Assembly (NCBI RefSeq): GCF_000425425.1
Contig: NZ_AUDK01000003.1
Span: 186,001-250,000, forward strand
Direction of reading: 5' to 3'
Length of the DNA stretch: 64,000 nt
Source: Flavobacterium daejeonense DSM 17708
GTDB lineage: Bacteria > Bacteroidota > Bacteroidia > Flavobacteriales > Flavobacteriaceae
Shown piece by piece: positions 32,862 through 41,787 of this stretch. The notes under the pieces are model-generated. The model had not been told where the DNA came from. It searched no databases and saw only the letters and a program-made list of their open reading frames with translations. Position numbers and translations under genes: made by a program. Within the stretch, counting starts at the first letter, position 1. Each line of letters starts with the position of its first letter.

Positions 32862-35699
32862 TTAAAAACTGAAATTGAGATTTATAAAGTAAGTCCGGCC
32901 GTAACCGTAATAATATTTGTTTCCAAAAGAAGGCGTCCCACTGGAAACATCTTGGTTGAGTTGTCTGAAATTAGCATTTCGTGCCTGTTCATAGCCGCCG
33001 GTTTTATATTTTGTGTCCAACAGATTATTGATGCTGGCAAATAATCCAACATTCATTTTTTTAGTGCGCCAGGATTTTCCGCCTAACAAATTGACTAAAA
33101 AAGCCGAATCCAGTTTTTCCTGTTGCAACAATTCAGCAGCTCTTTCCTCAGTTGCTTCGGGAAAAGGGAAACCACTAGCCGGATTAATATAAAAACGATT
33201 CGTTCGGGAAATAGGTGAAACATCAATATAATTTTCTGCTAAAAAATTAACATTAGTCCCAATCCACCAATATTTAGGATCCCGATATTCCAAACCCAGA
33301 GAATACGCCTGCTGCGGCATTCCAGCCTGCTTGTAATTTTTTAAAAATGCTGTTCCGAAATCAAAGGAAGGATTGCTGTTTTCGGCCGTTGCTACAGCAT
33401 CGTTATTAATACTTACATTTGGATTGCTGTCAAAGGTATATTTGCCATAAGCAGCCGAAAAAGTGGTTTTGAAAGTAGGAGTCATTTGGTATTCCAAACT
33501 AAATTCGGCTCCGATATTTTTTCGGTCTAAATGCGTCAGCGTCTGACTCACAAAAGCATTGGTGTTCGTATATCCGGCTTCGTTATCAAATATTCCTTCG
33601 GCATAAAAAAAGCTGATTTTAGTTGCATTTTTTATATTCGAAAAATAAGCCGTCAATCGGGTTTTGATTTTAGGAGTTCTAAAAATATAAGTCGCATCCA
33701 GACTGTTGAGTGTTTCATTTTCTAAACCGTCAACGATAGTATTATTCAATCTTGCATTCGAAAAACTATTTCTTAAATTGGGCGCTTTGGTCAAATGAGA
33801 GGTATTAAATTGGAGCGATTGTTTGCCCGAAATTTTAAAAAGCATACCGCCTTTAAAACCAAAATTTTCAAAATTTAATTTTTGGCTTTTGCCAAAAGAA
33901 ATTGTCGGGTAAATTCCGTTTTTGTACAAACCTTCTCTTTGATATTGGGTTTTCGAAAAAGTTTGCGCCAGATAAAAATCAATTTTGTGATACGAAAATT
34001 TAAATTGCGTGAAAGCATCTATAACCGCTGCCAAAGATTGGTAATTATAGCCGTAAGTATCCCCAACTTTTACCATTCGATTTGGATGATTCAAATCTGA
34101 TTGCGCCTGAGTTCCGCTATAAAATCCGTCAATGTCCAGAAAAGAAACTCCGCCCAACAAATCGGTTAATTTTTGGTAATTGTGCGAATGCAAATCCCGA
34201 AACGAAATTCCGGCATTGACTATCAGATTTTCGCTGAGTTGGGAGTTGAAATTCGAATTTACTGCCAGCGTTTTATCGTCATTTCGGTCTTCATATAACG
34301 CATAATGACTTTGGGCGGGTTCGTAACCAATGATATTGGAATTGGCATCTGTCACAGGGTTTTGATTCGCCCGATACATGGTTTCCCAATCTATTTGCGG
34401 ATTGGCTAAAAATGTTAATCGGCTTTTCTCGGCATTTTCATAATCCGGAATAAAATCACCGGAGAATTCGCCGTTATCCGGAGCATACATCGAACTGTAA
34501 TAACTCGGCATTTTTCGATAATACGTTGGATCCGGGCTGTTGGCATTTTGATAATCGATGTTGCTATTGGCTATTTTTCCAAATTGATACAGCACCGCGG
34601 AATTCAAATTTGTATGATCATTAATTTTGAAATAATGATTCAGTATCACCATAGGTTCTTCGATTGTTTTTACTCTCGAATTTCGGATTTTACCATTTTG
34701 ATAGCCCCAATAGGAATTGTAGGTTTCGTTGGTTAATTGTGTAACTTCGGCGGTATTGGGCGAATTTTTACCTCTTTCGTTAGAAGTGTAAATTCCGGTG
34801 AAATTCAGAGAATGTTTGTCCTCCAATTTCTTTTCGATACTAATAAATAGCGAATTAGCATTATAATTTGTACCTTCAAAATGGCCTTCCTGTGCATAAC
34901 GTTTTCCGGCAGAAACTACATAAGCCCATCCCGATTTTTCCATCCCGGAAGCATACGTGGCCATAGCCCGCCAACGATAATTAGTATTGGTTCCCGAAAA
35001 AGTAATGCGACTGCCGGCGCGATAAACCGAAGCTCTGGTATTGATTTGCTGAGCACCCAAAATTCCTCCAAAAGTATAATCGGAAGGAGTAGTGCCAATA
35101 GAAAGTTCCTGATTTCGGGTTACATCGTTGAGTCCGCCCCAATTGTTCCAATTCGGTCGTCCGTCATAAATTTTGTTCATTGCAATTCCGTTTAGCATTG
35201 TAGTGGCATTTTCGCTGTCCAATCCCCGAATTCTAAAACGCGCCTGTCCCCAATTGAAAGCTGCCGCCTGTTGAAAAGCGTCTTTCGAAGACTGCAACAA
35301 TCCCGAAGTACTTTCGGAACTGCTGTTATCATCGGCTAAATCTTCATCAAAAATCTGGACAATTGCAGCCTGCTGATCGGTAATTTGATCCAATTCTAAC
35401 AAGACTGTTCCTAAGTCTACCGCTAAAGTATTTTGAGTTGAAACCGTAAACAGGGCGTCTTTATATCCCTGACTGTGAAAAAGCACTAAATAGTCGGCTG
35501 CGGGAATCGCTTTAAAAATAACGACTCCTTCAGCGTTGCTGAGTTGGGTAAAATTGGTGTTTTGTATCGAAACCACCACAGCCACGATCGGTTGGAGTGT
35601 TTTAGCATCCAAAACTTTAGCCGAAATGCGGGATTGTTCCTGTGCGAATGTTGCACAAACTGCTCCAACGCCAAAAAATAAAACAAGTAAACGCCTCAT
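32862..35699 (-). CDS. TonB-dependent receptor with carboxypeptidase-regulatory-like domain
   Basis: A 945-aa receptor. Signal peptide MRRLLVLFFGVGAVCATFAQ; a carboxypeptidase-like beta domain (about 22-105, ISAKVLDAKTLQPIVAVVVS); a plug with FRIRGLDSENATTMLNGIAM; and a large barrel ending INLNFSF. It is cotranscribed with the DUF5689 lipoprotein (18-base gap). It lacks the typical SusC plug sequences, and the partner is not SusD, so it belongs to another receptor class. Cargo unknown. A perfect palindrome lies about 170 bases upstream. Confidence 0.85.
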   Translation of the reverse strand: MRRLLVLFFGVGAVCATFAQEQSRISAKVLDAKTLQPIVAVVVSIQNTNFTQLSNAEGVVIFKAIPAADYLVLFHSQGYKDALFTVSTQNTLAVDLGTVLLELDQITDQQAAIVQIFDEDLADDNSSSESTSGLLQSSKDAFQQAAAFNWGQARFRIRGLDSENATTMLNGIAMNKIYDGRPNWNNWGGLNDVTRNQELSIGTTPSDYTFGGILGAQQINTRASVYRAGSRITFSGTNTNYRWRAMATYASGMEKSGWAYVVSAGKRYAQEGHFEGTNYNANSLFISIEKKLEDKHSLNFTGIYTSNERGKNSPNTAEVTQLTNETYNSYWGYQNGKIRNSRVKTIEEPMVILNHYFKINDHTNLNSAVLYQFGKIANSNIDYQNANSPDPTYYRKMPSYYSSMYAPDNGEFSGDFIPDYENAEKSRLTFLANPQIDWETMYRANQNPVTDANSNIIGYEPAQSHYALYEDRNDDKTLAVNSNFNSQLSENLIVNAGISFRDLHSHNYQKLTDLLGGVSFLDIDGFYSGTQAQSDLNHPNRMVKVGDTYGYNYQSLAAVIDAFTQFKFSYHKIDFYLAQTFSKTQYQREGLYKNGIYPTISFGKSQKLNFENFGFKGGMLFKISGKQSLQFNTSHLTKAPNLRNSFSNARLNNTIVDGLENETLNSLDATYIFRTPKIKTRLTAYFSNIKNATKISFFYAEGIFDNEAGYTNTNAFVSQTLTHLDRKNIGAEFSLEYQMTPTFKTTFSAAYGKYTFDSNPNVSINNDAVATAENSNPSFDFGTAFLKNYKQAGMPQQAYSLGLEYRDPKYWWIGTNVNFLAENYIDVSPISRTNRFYINPASGFPFPEATEERAAELLQQEKLDSAFLVNLLGGKSWRTKKMNVGLFASINNLLDTKYKTGGYEQARNANFRQLNQDVSSGTPSFGNKYYYGYGRTYFINLNFSF

Positions 35700-35871
35700 A
35701 AACCAATAGAATTAACCCTGAGGTTTTCTTTTTAAAAAAGAAAATCAGGTAGCAATACAAACTGAAAACTGGAATTACCGATTTAGTAATTGTTCCTTTT
35801 TCCAGGAAAATTTCAATAATCGCAGGCAAACTTGTTTTGGAAAAATTTACAAAATCAAAAAGTGGTGGTAT

Positions 35872-35893
35872 TAAGCTATTTATAAATAGCTTA
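35872..35893. promoter_or_regulatory. Perfect 22-bp palindrome upstream of the TonB receptor
   Basis: TAAGCTATTTATAAATAGCTTA is its own reverse complement. AAAAGTG and CACTTTT flank it imperfectly on the two sides. It lies 173 bases upstream of the receptor ATG in a 342-base gap (35700-36041). No gene was seen in that gap, which otherwise holds the terminator at 35964-36014. A regulator operator or hairpin is possible. Confidence 0.5.
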
Positions 35894-35963
35894 TCACTTT
35901 TGACGAATTAAAAGTAAGAAAAAAATTATTTAAACAAATATTTTTTAAAAGATTTTTTCAAAT

Positions 35964-36014
35964 AAAAAAACCTTAGCTGCGATTAGTATTTTTTATAATC
36001 ATAGCTAAGGTTTT
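35964..36014 (-). terminator. Terminator after the MFS transporter gene
   Basis: AAAACCTTAGCTgcGATTA pairs with TAATCATAGCTAAGGTTTT. On the minus strand the stem is followed by a T run. It lies 28 bases after the MFS stop. Confidence 0.85.
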
Positions 36015-36041
36015 ATAGTTTTTAAAAATCGAATTAGAATG

Positions 36042-37313
36042 CTACTGAATCACCTTAATTCTTGGTACTAAAAAAGCAATAATAATTCCGAAGATTCCAA
36101 TAAAGGCAAAAGAAAATCGCAACCCAAACAATTCGGCTATGTAGCCAATAACAGGTGGCCCCATTAAAAATCCAAGGAAACTTACACTGGAAACTGCCGT
36201 TAAAGCTTCACCGGGAGGAATCGTGGGGTGTTTTCCGGCAATGCTGTATAAGGTTGGAACAATAGTCGAAACACCTAATCCTACCAGCATAAATCCGATT
36301 GTGGACGGAACTAAAAAAGGTAAAAATACCGCTGTAAAAAGTCCGGTTGAAATCAGTATTCCTCCGGTTTGGATGACACTTTTTCGGCCAAATTTATTAA
36401 TCATTCCATCGCCCAGAAAACGTCCGGTAGCCATCATAATCATAAACGAAGTATAACCTAAAATAATCAACGGACCAGGCGCCTGAACAATATCTTTAAA
36501 GTAAATTCCACTCCAGTCAAACATGATTCCTTCGCTGGCCATCGACCCAAAACCAATAATTCCCAACCAGATTAAAGCCGTATCCGGTTTTGAAAACAGC
36601 TTTTTCTTTTCGGCGGATTTTCTTTTTTCTTTGGCTTTTACCAAAAATTTATAATTGAGTGCAATCAAAATCCAGGTCATGATACCTACAATGATAAAAT
36701 GATGGTGCGGCGTTAAGTCTAATGCCATCATTCCTAATCCTGCCAAAGCTCCTGTAAAACCGGCAAAACTCCACACGCCGTGAAATGAAGCCATGATTGT
36801 TCGGTTAAAAAGTTGTTCGGTATAAACTCCTTGTGTATTTACGGCAATGTTGTTCATATTTCCAAACATTCCAAACAAATAGAGTCCCAAAGCCAGCTGC
36901 CAGGCATTAGTGGCTAAACCTAAATTGGTCATACAAAAAGCATACATACCTAATGACAAAACTACCAATCGATGACTTCCGAAACGGGTAACTAATTTTC
37001 CGGAGAAAGCCATCATTGTCAATTGTCCTACCGGCAGGGCAAACAAAATAGAACCCAAATCGGCATCGCTAAGATCAAGTGCCACCCGAATATCCGGAAT
37101 TCTACTCGCCCAGGTTGCAAAACACAATCCCATTCCGAAATAAAAAGAGGAAACTGCAATACGCACTCTGTTCAGATACGATTGTTTGGCATTTCTAAAA
37201 CTTTTTTTAATCTTTCCCTGCGCCCTAAAGCTTCCTATAAAATTTAATCGTAACAAAGGCTTTCTGTTTTTTAGTGAATGAAGCTGCAAAAATACAAAAA
37301 GCAATTTTGGCAC
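36042..37313 (-). CDS. MFS transporter (YbjJ-like)
   Basis: A major facilitator of about 12 helices; the conserved body starts at SYLNRVRIAVSSFYFGMGLC and continues ATWASRIPDIR. Members related to YbjJ/FucP export or import small molecules, substrate unknown. The start is uncertain. The longest frame opens with GTG at 37313 and gives a basic 48-residue extension with no ATG. The GTG at 37166 is an alternative. An ATG at 37192 is out of frame and would read into SYLNRVR if one base were restored, so a frameshift near the start cannot be excluded. Confidence 0.8.
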   Translation of the reverse strand: MPKLLFVFLQLHSLKNRKPLLRLNFIGSFRAQGKIKKSFRNAKQSYLNRVRIAVSSFYFGMGLCFATWASRIPDIRVALDLSDADLGSILFALPVGQLTMMAFSGKLVTRFGSHRLVVLSLGMYAFCMTNLGLATNAWQLALGLYLFGMFGNMNNIAVNTQGVYTEQLFNRTIMASFHGVWSFAGFTGALAGLGMMALDLTPHHHFIIVGIMTWILIALNYKFLVKAKEKRKSAEKKKLFSKPDTALIWLGIIGFGSMASEGIMFDWSGIYFKDIVQAPGPLIILGYTSFMIMMATGRFLGDGMINKFGRKSVIQTGGILISTGLFTAVFLPFLVPSTIGFMLVGLGVSTIVPTLYSIAGKHPTIPPGEALTAVSSVSFLGFLMGPPVIGYIAELFGLRFSFAFIGIFGIIIAFLVPRIKVIQ

Positions 37314-37370
37314 TTTGTTAATTAACGTATAACAAGTCGCAATACATCGTTATCGTTTATAAGTTTATGC

Positions 37371-37419
37371 TTAGATGGAACGCAGATAAAACGGATTTTA
37401 GCAGATTAGCACAGATTTA
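37371..37419. repeat. ATCTG/CAGAT-word repeat
   Basis: GAACGCAGATAAAACGGATT then TTAGCAGATTAGCACAGATTT. It shares GATTTTAGCAGATT with the first 14 bases of the window. Related words (CAACAGATTGCCACAGATTT) occur near 38627-38647. Confidence 0.55.
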
Positions 37420-37431
37420 ATTAAAACAAAA

Positions 37432-37489
37432 ACCGCAAATTGCACCAATTTTCACAAATTGATTTGTGTAAATTGGCGCAATTTGCGGT
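37432..37489. repeat. 28-bp-arm inverted repeat (CGCAAATTGC element)
   Basis: The left arm 37432-37459 and the right arm 37462-37489 are complementary over 28 positions with two mismatches and a 2-base loop. The outermost sequence is ACCGCAAATTGC. It shares its word with the element at 88-155. This is far longer than a normal terminator. Confidence 0.85.
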
Positions 37490-37531
37490 GATTTTTTAGC
37501 AGCTAAAGTAAAGTCGCTATTTATGAAAAAA

Positions 37532-38572
37532 CTACAAATCAACTACTCTTTTTTCGGTATTACTCTGGATGGCAGCTTCAATAATTCGCATCACATTGAA
37601 TCCGTCCTGAGCAGTAACCGGCTCAACAGTATCATTTGCAATAGCATTATAAACTCTATCAAAAAAGTCATAATAATTCCCCTGAAGAGTCGGAATTTTG
37701 CCATGCATAATTTTGCCATCGATTTCCGTATGTAAAAAACCTTCTTTGTCTAGTGGTTCTGTTCCCCAATCAGTCAAATTAGGCTTTTTCATTAGTTTCA
37801 AATCGTCTTCCTGAACATCGCCGCGATGTTTTAAAAACGAACCTTTTTTGCCATGAATCACATAAGCCGGATTAGGTTCTCGGACAAAAAAACCGGCTTT
37901 CAATCGCACTCTTAAATCAGGATAAAATAATGAAATATCAATCCAGTCATCCACCACCGAATTTGTTCTGGTAGTGCGAATATCAGCAAAAACCGACTTT
38001 GGTAAACCAAACAAATACAAAGCCTGGTCGATAATATGAGGCCCTAAATCTTTTAAAACTCCCGAACCGGCATTGACTGTTTCCTTGTGCGCTTTTGGAC
38101 TTAACAGCGGATTGTACCGGTCAAAATGGAATTCGGCTTCGACAATTTCGCCCAAAACTCCGTCATTTAAAACCTGGCGTACTGTTTTTAAATCACTGTC
38201 CCATCTTCTGTTTTGGAAAACGGCTAATTTTAAATTTTTAGCTTTTGCCAATGTAGCTAATTCTTCGGCTTCGGCAGCTGTGGTGGTAAAAGCTTTCTCC
38301 ACAATGGCATGCTTTCCGGCTTCCAAAACTCTTTTAGCATATTCAAAATGCGTGTCGATGGGTGTGTTTACTACAATTAAGTCGGCATCCGAAGCCAAAA
38401 CCTCTTCGATAGTGGCATAACTTTGTACATGCGGATAATCTTCCTGAATGAGTTTTTTACTTCGTTCCCAGGAACCTAATAACTCAAATCCCGGATGCAA
38501 TTCTAAAAAAGGTGCCTGAAACACTTTCCCCGACATCCCGTAAGAAAGTAAGGCTGCTTTTATTTTTTTCAT
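37532..38572 (-). CDS. Gfo/Idh/MocA family oxidoreductase
   Basis: A 346-aa NAD(P)-dependent sugar or polyol dehydrogenase-type enzyme. The Rossmann start is MKKIKAALLSYGMSGKVFQA (GxSGKxF variant). The family EKP motif reads EKAFTTT near residue 97, an Ala-for-Pro change. The C-terminal domain has LGPHIIDQALYLFGLP with the catalytic-type histidine. The substrate is not known. The ATG at 38572 is used; a longer frame to 38656 runs through repeat sequence. It is monocistronic. Confidence 0.85.
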   Translation of the reverse strand: MKKIKAALLSYGMSGKVFQAPFLELHPGFELLGSWERSKKLIQEDYPHVQSYATIEEVLASDADLIVVNTPIDTHFEYAKRVLEAGKHAIVEKAFTTTAAEAEELATLAKAKNLKLAVFQNRRWDSDLKTVRQVLNDGVLGEIVEAEFHFDRYNPLLSPKAHKETVNAGSGVLKDLGPHIIDQALYLFGLPKSVFADIRTTRTNSVVDDWIDISLFYPDLRVRLKAGFFVREPNPAYVIHGKKGSFLKHRGDVQEDDLKLMKKPNLTDWGTEPLDKEGFLHTEIDGKIMHGKIPTLQGNYYDFFDRVYNAIANDTVEPVTAQDGFNVMRIIEAAIQSNTEKRVVDL

Positions 38573-38626
38573 ATTTTTATTTTTTGACAATTCTCTTCTT
38601 ATAATTGGCACACAGATACTACGGAT

Positions 38627-38722
38627 GCAACAGATTGCCACAGATTTTTTAGCCACGAATGCCCAAATTGTTTTTTTAAAATCTTAGTGAATTTTGCGTG
38701 TCATCCTGAGCTTGTCGAAGGA
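38627..38722. repeat. Composite intergenic repeats including TCATCCTGAGCTTGTCGAAGGAC
   Basis: The segment holds CAGATTGCCACAGATTTTTT (near 38630), TAGCCACGAATGCCC (near 38650) and GTCATCCTGAGCTTGTCGAA (38700 on). The last is, from general knowledge, among the most common intergenic repeats in Flavobacteria. No gene was seen in this gap. Confidence 0.55.
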
Positions 38723-38739
38723 CTTTGTTCCCTTTGCGG

Positions 38740-39807
38740 TTAAACCTTTTTTGCTCTTTCGTATTGTGGAGGCCAAGCCACATCATCTCCTAATGCTCTC
38801 GCAAAATCCAATCCCAAATTAGGATTGCGCAACGATTCTCTGGCAAATAAAACCAAATCAGCTTTTCCGCTTTGCAAAATTGCTTCCGCCTGATGTGCTC
38901 CGGTGATTAATCCCACAGCTCCGGTTAAAATTCCGGTTTCTTTTTTAATTTTTTCGGCAAAAGGTACTTGGTATCCCGGTTCTAAGGCAATTTTTTGGTA
39001 GGAAACCAAACCGCCCGAAGAAACATCAATTAAATCGACACCTTTTTCTTTTAATATTTTCGACAGCGCTATCGATTCTTCAACATCCCATCCGCCATCC
39101 GCCCAGTCTGTTGCAGAAATTCTAACGAATAACGGCAAATTCGACGGCCATTCGGTTTGAACCGCTTCGAGAACTTCCATTGTAAAACGGATACGGTTTT
39201 CAAAACTTCCGCCATATTCGTCGGTTCTTTTATTTGATAAAGGCGACAAAAACTGATGATTCAAATAGCCATGAGCCGCATGAATTTCCAAAACTTCATA
39301 TCCTGCCTGAACAGCTCTTTTGGTTGCTGCTTTAAAGTCGGCGATTATTTTTTGGATTCCGTTTTTGTCTAAAGCTTGTGGCGTTTCTTCATCATGATAA
39401 CCAATTGCTGACGGTGCCACCGTTTGCCATCCTCCATTGGAAATATCTAATTTTTTATTGCCTTTCCAGGGCGAAGTAACACTGGCTTTTCGACCGGCAT
39501 GCGCCAATTGAATTCCCGGAACCGCATTTTGACTTTTGATAAAAGCCGTAATTGCTTTCATTTTTTCGATATGCTCGTCTTTCCAAATTCCTAAATCTTC
39601 CGGAGAAATTTGTCCTTCGGGAGCAACAGCCGTTGCTTCCTGAATAACTAACCCCGCTCCGCCGCTGGCTCGGCTGCCTAAATGTACCAAATGCCAATCG
39701 TTAGCAAATCCATCAACAGATGAATATTGGCACATGGGCGAAATCGCGATTCGGTTTTTAAAACGAATGTCTTTTATTTGTAAAGCTGAAAATAACAAAG
39801 AAGCCAT
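38740..39807 (-). CDS. NADH:flavin oxidoreductase, Old Yellow Enzyme (YqjM/NamA-like)
   Basis: A 355-aa FMN enzyme reducing activated C=C bonds. Motifs: ISPMCQYSS near residue 20-30 (the Cys marks YqjM-type OYEs), QLAHAGRKAS, and HAAHGYLNHQFLSPLSNKRT followed by DEYGGS. The ATG at 39807 (MASLLFSALQIKD) is chosen. A longer in-frame start at 39846 would add 13 residues. Physiological substrate unknown; a role in detoxifying enals or enones is typical for the family. Confidence 0.9.
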   Translation of the reverse strand: MASLLFSALQIKDIRFKNRIAISPMCQYSSVDGFANDWHLVHLGSRASGGAGLVIQEATAVAPEGQISPEDLGIWKDEHIEKMKAITAFIKSQNAVPGIQLAHAGRKASVTSPWKGNKKLDISNGGWQTVAPSAIGYHDEETPQALDKNGIQKIIADFKAATKRAVQAGYEVLEIHAAHGYLNHQFLSPLSNKRTDEYGGSFENRIRFTMEVLEAVQTEWPSNLPLFVRISATDWADGGWDVEESIALSKILKEKGVDLIDVSSGGLVSYQKIALEPGYQVPFAEKIKKETGILTGAVGLITGAHQAEAILQSGKADLVLFARESLRNPNLGLDFARALGDDVAWPPQYERAKKV

Positions 39808-39961
39808 AGGATTTGTTTTTTTTAGAAACGTAAAGTTACGCTTCAAAGCGCAAAATGAAAATTATTAACAAACATTTATTACCCCCGTTTAAGGTAAATC
39901 TTTGCAACTAGAATAGAAAATGTTACTTTAGCCGAATTATATAAAGAACTGAAATTAAAAA

Positions 39962-41305
39962 ATGGAAATAATTATCAAGCTTTCTCAATTTTTATTGAGC
40001 TTATCATTACTGATTATTCTTCACGAATTAGGGCATTTTATTCCTGCCAAATTATTCAAAACCAGAGTTGAAAAATTCTATTTGTTTTTTGATGTGAAAT
40101 TTTCACTTTTCAAAAAGAAAATCGGTGAAACGGTTTACGGAATAGGGTGGTTGCCACTGGGCGGTTATGTAAAAATTTCCGGAATGATTGACGAAAGCAT
40201 GGACAAAGAGCAAATGGCTTTGCCTCCACAACCTTGGGAATTTCGCTCTAAACCGGCTTGGCAGCGTTTGATTATTATGTTGGGAGGAGTTACGGTAAAC
40301 TTTATTTTAGCTTTCATTATTTACATCGGAATGGCTTTTGCCTTTGGCGAAACTTATATCGCAAATGCTGATTTGAAAGACGGACTTTTAATTGAAAATC
40401 CGGCAATGATTAAAGCGGGATTCCAAACAGGAGATAAAATTTTGGCGGTTGACGGAGCTCAAATTGCCAAATTTGACAACGACATCAATATGAAAATTGT
40501 AATGGGGAAAGAGGTGCTGATTGAAAGAAAGGGTGTTCAGCAAACAATTAAAATGCCAACCGACTTTATTGATCAGCTTACTAAATTTGAAAAAAGTCCG
40601 GTAGTATCTATCCGTATGCCTTTTGTAATTGGAGCTGTAAGCGATGAATCTGCTAACAAAAATTTACAGACAAAGGATATTGTTCTTTCATTAAACGGTC
40701 AGAAAACGAAATATTTTGACGAAGCCAAAACTATTTTGGATAGTAATAAAGGAAAAACTATTTCGGCTGTGGTTTTACGTGACCAAAAAGAAACTCCAAT
40801 TCAACTTAGTGTGAACAAAGAAGGGAAATTAGGAGTGCAGTTAGGTGGTTTAGGAATGGATTCTTTGGAAAAATTAGGGTATTATAAAGTAAGTACACAG
40901 GATTTTGGCTTCCTGGAATCTATTCCAGTGGGAATTGAAAAAGGGAAAAACCAATTGATTGGTTACGGAAAACAATTAAAAATGATTTTTAGCCCAAGCA
41001 CCGGAGCTTACAAGCAAGTAGGTGGATTTGCTGCTATTTATAATATTTTTCCAAATACATGGAGCTGGGAAGTGTTTTGGAACATCACCGCTTTGTTATC
41101 CATTATGCTTGGGGTAATGAACTTATTGCCTATTCCGGCTTTAGATGGAGGACATGTGATGTTTTTATTATACGAAATTGTTTCCGGTAAAAAACCGAGT
41201 GATAAATTCCTTGAAAATGCCCAAATGGTTGGTTTTGTATTACTTATCACGCTGTTGTTATTTGCTAACGGAAACGATATTTACAAAGCCATTGTAGGTA
41301 GGTAA
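39962..41305 (+). CDS. rseP: RseP-like site-2 intramembrane metalloprotease
   Basis: A 447-aa M50 protease that cleaves membrane proteins such as anti-sigma factors or signal-peptide remnants. The zinc motif HELGH is at 21-25 within the first helix, and the second zinc site is NLLPIPALDGGHV near residue 390. Two PDZ-like segments are visible (IKAGFQTGDKILAVDGAQIA and LQTKDIVLSLNGQKTKYFDE). Four transmembrane helices are expected. It is monocistronic, with the tRNA promoter directly after. Confidence 0.93.
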   Translation: MEIIIKLSQFLLSLSLLIILHELGHFIPAKLFKTRVEKFYLFFDVKFSLFKKKIGETVYGIGWLPLGGYVKISGMIDESMDKEQMALPPQPWEFRSKPAWQRLIIMLGGVTVNFILAFIIYIGMAFAFGETYIANADLKDGLLIENPAMIKAGFQTGDKILAVDGAQIAKFDNDINMKIVMGKEVLIERKGVQQTIKMPTDFIDQLTKFEKSPVVSIRMPFVIGAVSDESANKNLQTKDIVLSLNGQKTKYFDEAKTILDSNKGKTISAVVLRDQKETPIQLSVNKEGKLGVQLGGLGMDSLEKLGYYKVSTQDFGFLESIPVGIEKGKNQLIGYGKQLKMIFSPSTGAYKQVGGFAAIYNIFPNTWSWEVFWNITALLSIMLGVMNLLPIPALDGGHVMFLLYEIVSGKKPSDKFLENAQMVGFVLLITLLLFANGNDIYKAIVGR

Positions 41306-41332
41306 AAAAAATCGATTTTTTTTGATTTTTTG

Positions 41333-41363
41333 TTTGCCATGTTCAAAAAACGTCTTATATTTG
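41333..41363 (+). promoter_or_regulatory. Promoter of tRNA-Asn
   Basis: TTTG at 41333-41336, 19-base spacer, TATATTTG at 41356-41363: a textbook Bacteroidota -33/-7 pair. The predicted transcript has about 70 bases of leader before the tRNA. Confidence 0.75.
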
Positions 41364-41439
41364 CAACCGCTAAGAACAAGCTAACACAGCTTAAAAATAG
41401 CTACCAAAAACGTTCCTTACGCATATTAAATATACAGTT

Positions 41440-41513
41440 TCCTCCTTAGCTCAGTTGGTTAGAGCATCTGACTGTTAATCAGAGGGTCCTTGGTTCGAGC
41501 CCAAGAGGGGGAG
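41440..41513 (+). tRNA. tRNA-Asn (GTT)
   Basis: A 74-base cloverleaf: acceptor stem TCCTCCT/AGGGGGA (one G-U pair), D arm GCTC...GAGC, anticodon stem TCTGA/TCAGA with loop CTGTTAA (anticodon GTT at 41474-41476), T arm CTTGG-TTCGAGC-CCAAG, and discriminator G. CCA is not encoded. Confidence 0.96.
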
Positions 41514-41522
41514 CTTTTTTAG

Positions 41523-41554
41523 AAAGCCATTCAAGAAATTGAGTGGCTTTTTTT
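41523..41554 (+). terminator. Terminator after tRNA-Asn
   Basis: AAAGCCATTCAA, GAAA loop, TTGAGTGGCTTTTTTT: a stable hairpin with a 7-T tail ten bases past the tRNA. The remaining sequence to 41787 is AT-rich with no gene seen. Confidence 0.88.
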
Positions 41555-41787
41555 GTTTATATACTTTTCAAAATCCCGCAAATACTGGACATGATGTCAA
41601 TTACCTCATTACGGGAATTGGTTCGAAAACATTCATTTTCTATAATTAAAAATGAAGTTTAACTTTATGTGTCATTTCTATTAGCATATCAAATTCTTTA
41701 TGATTATTTATTATGTTCATTTGAAATTTTACTATCATTACTATATATTAAATTAATATATTTTTGAAATTATTAATTTTTCAAAAT

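Noticed and set aside
35617..35829. A 70-codon minus-strand frame overlapping the TonB receptor start
   Set aside because: It overlaps a well-supported signal-peptide start in another frame and has no recognisable features.
35700..35860. Cobalamin or other riboswitch upstream of the TonB receptor
   Set aside because: No B12-box or other riboswitch consensus could be recognised.
41555..41787. Possible integrase attachment site after tRNA-Asn
   Set aside because: No copy of the tRNA 3' end was found nearby (only a short GGTTCGA match at about 41623), and no integrase is in the window.
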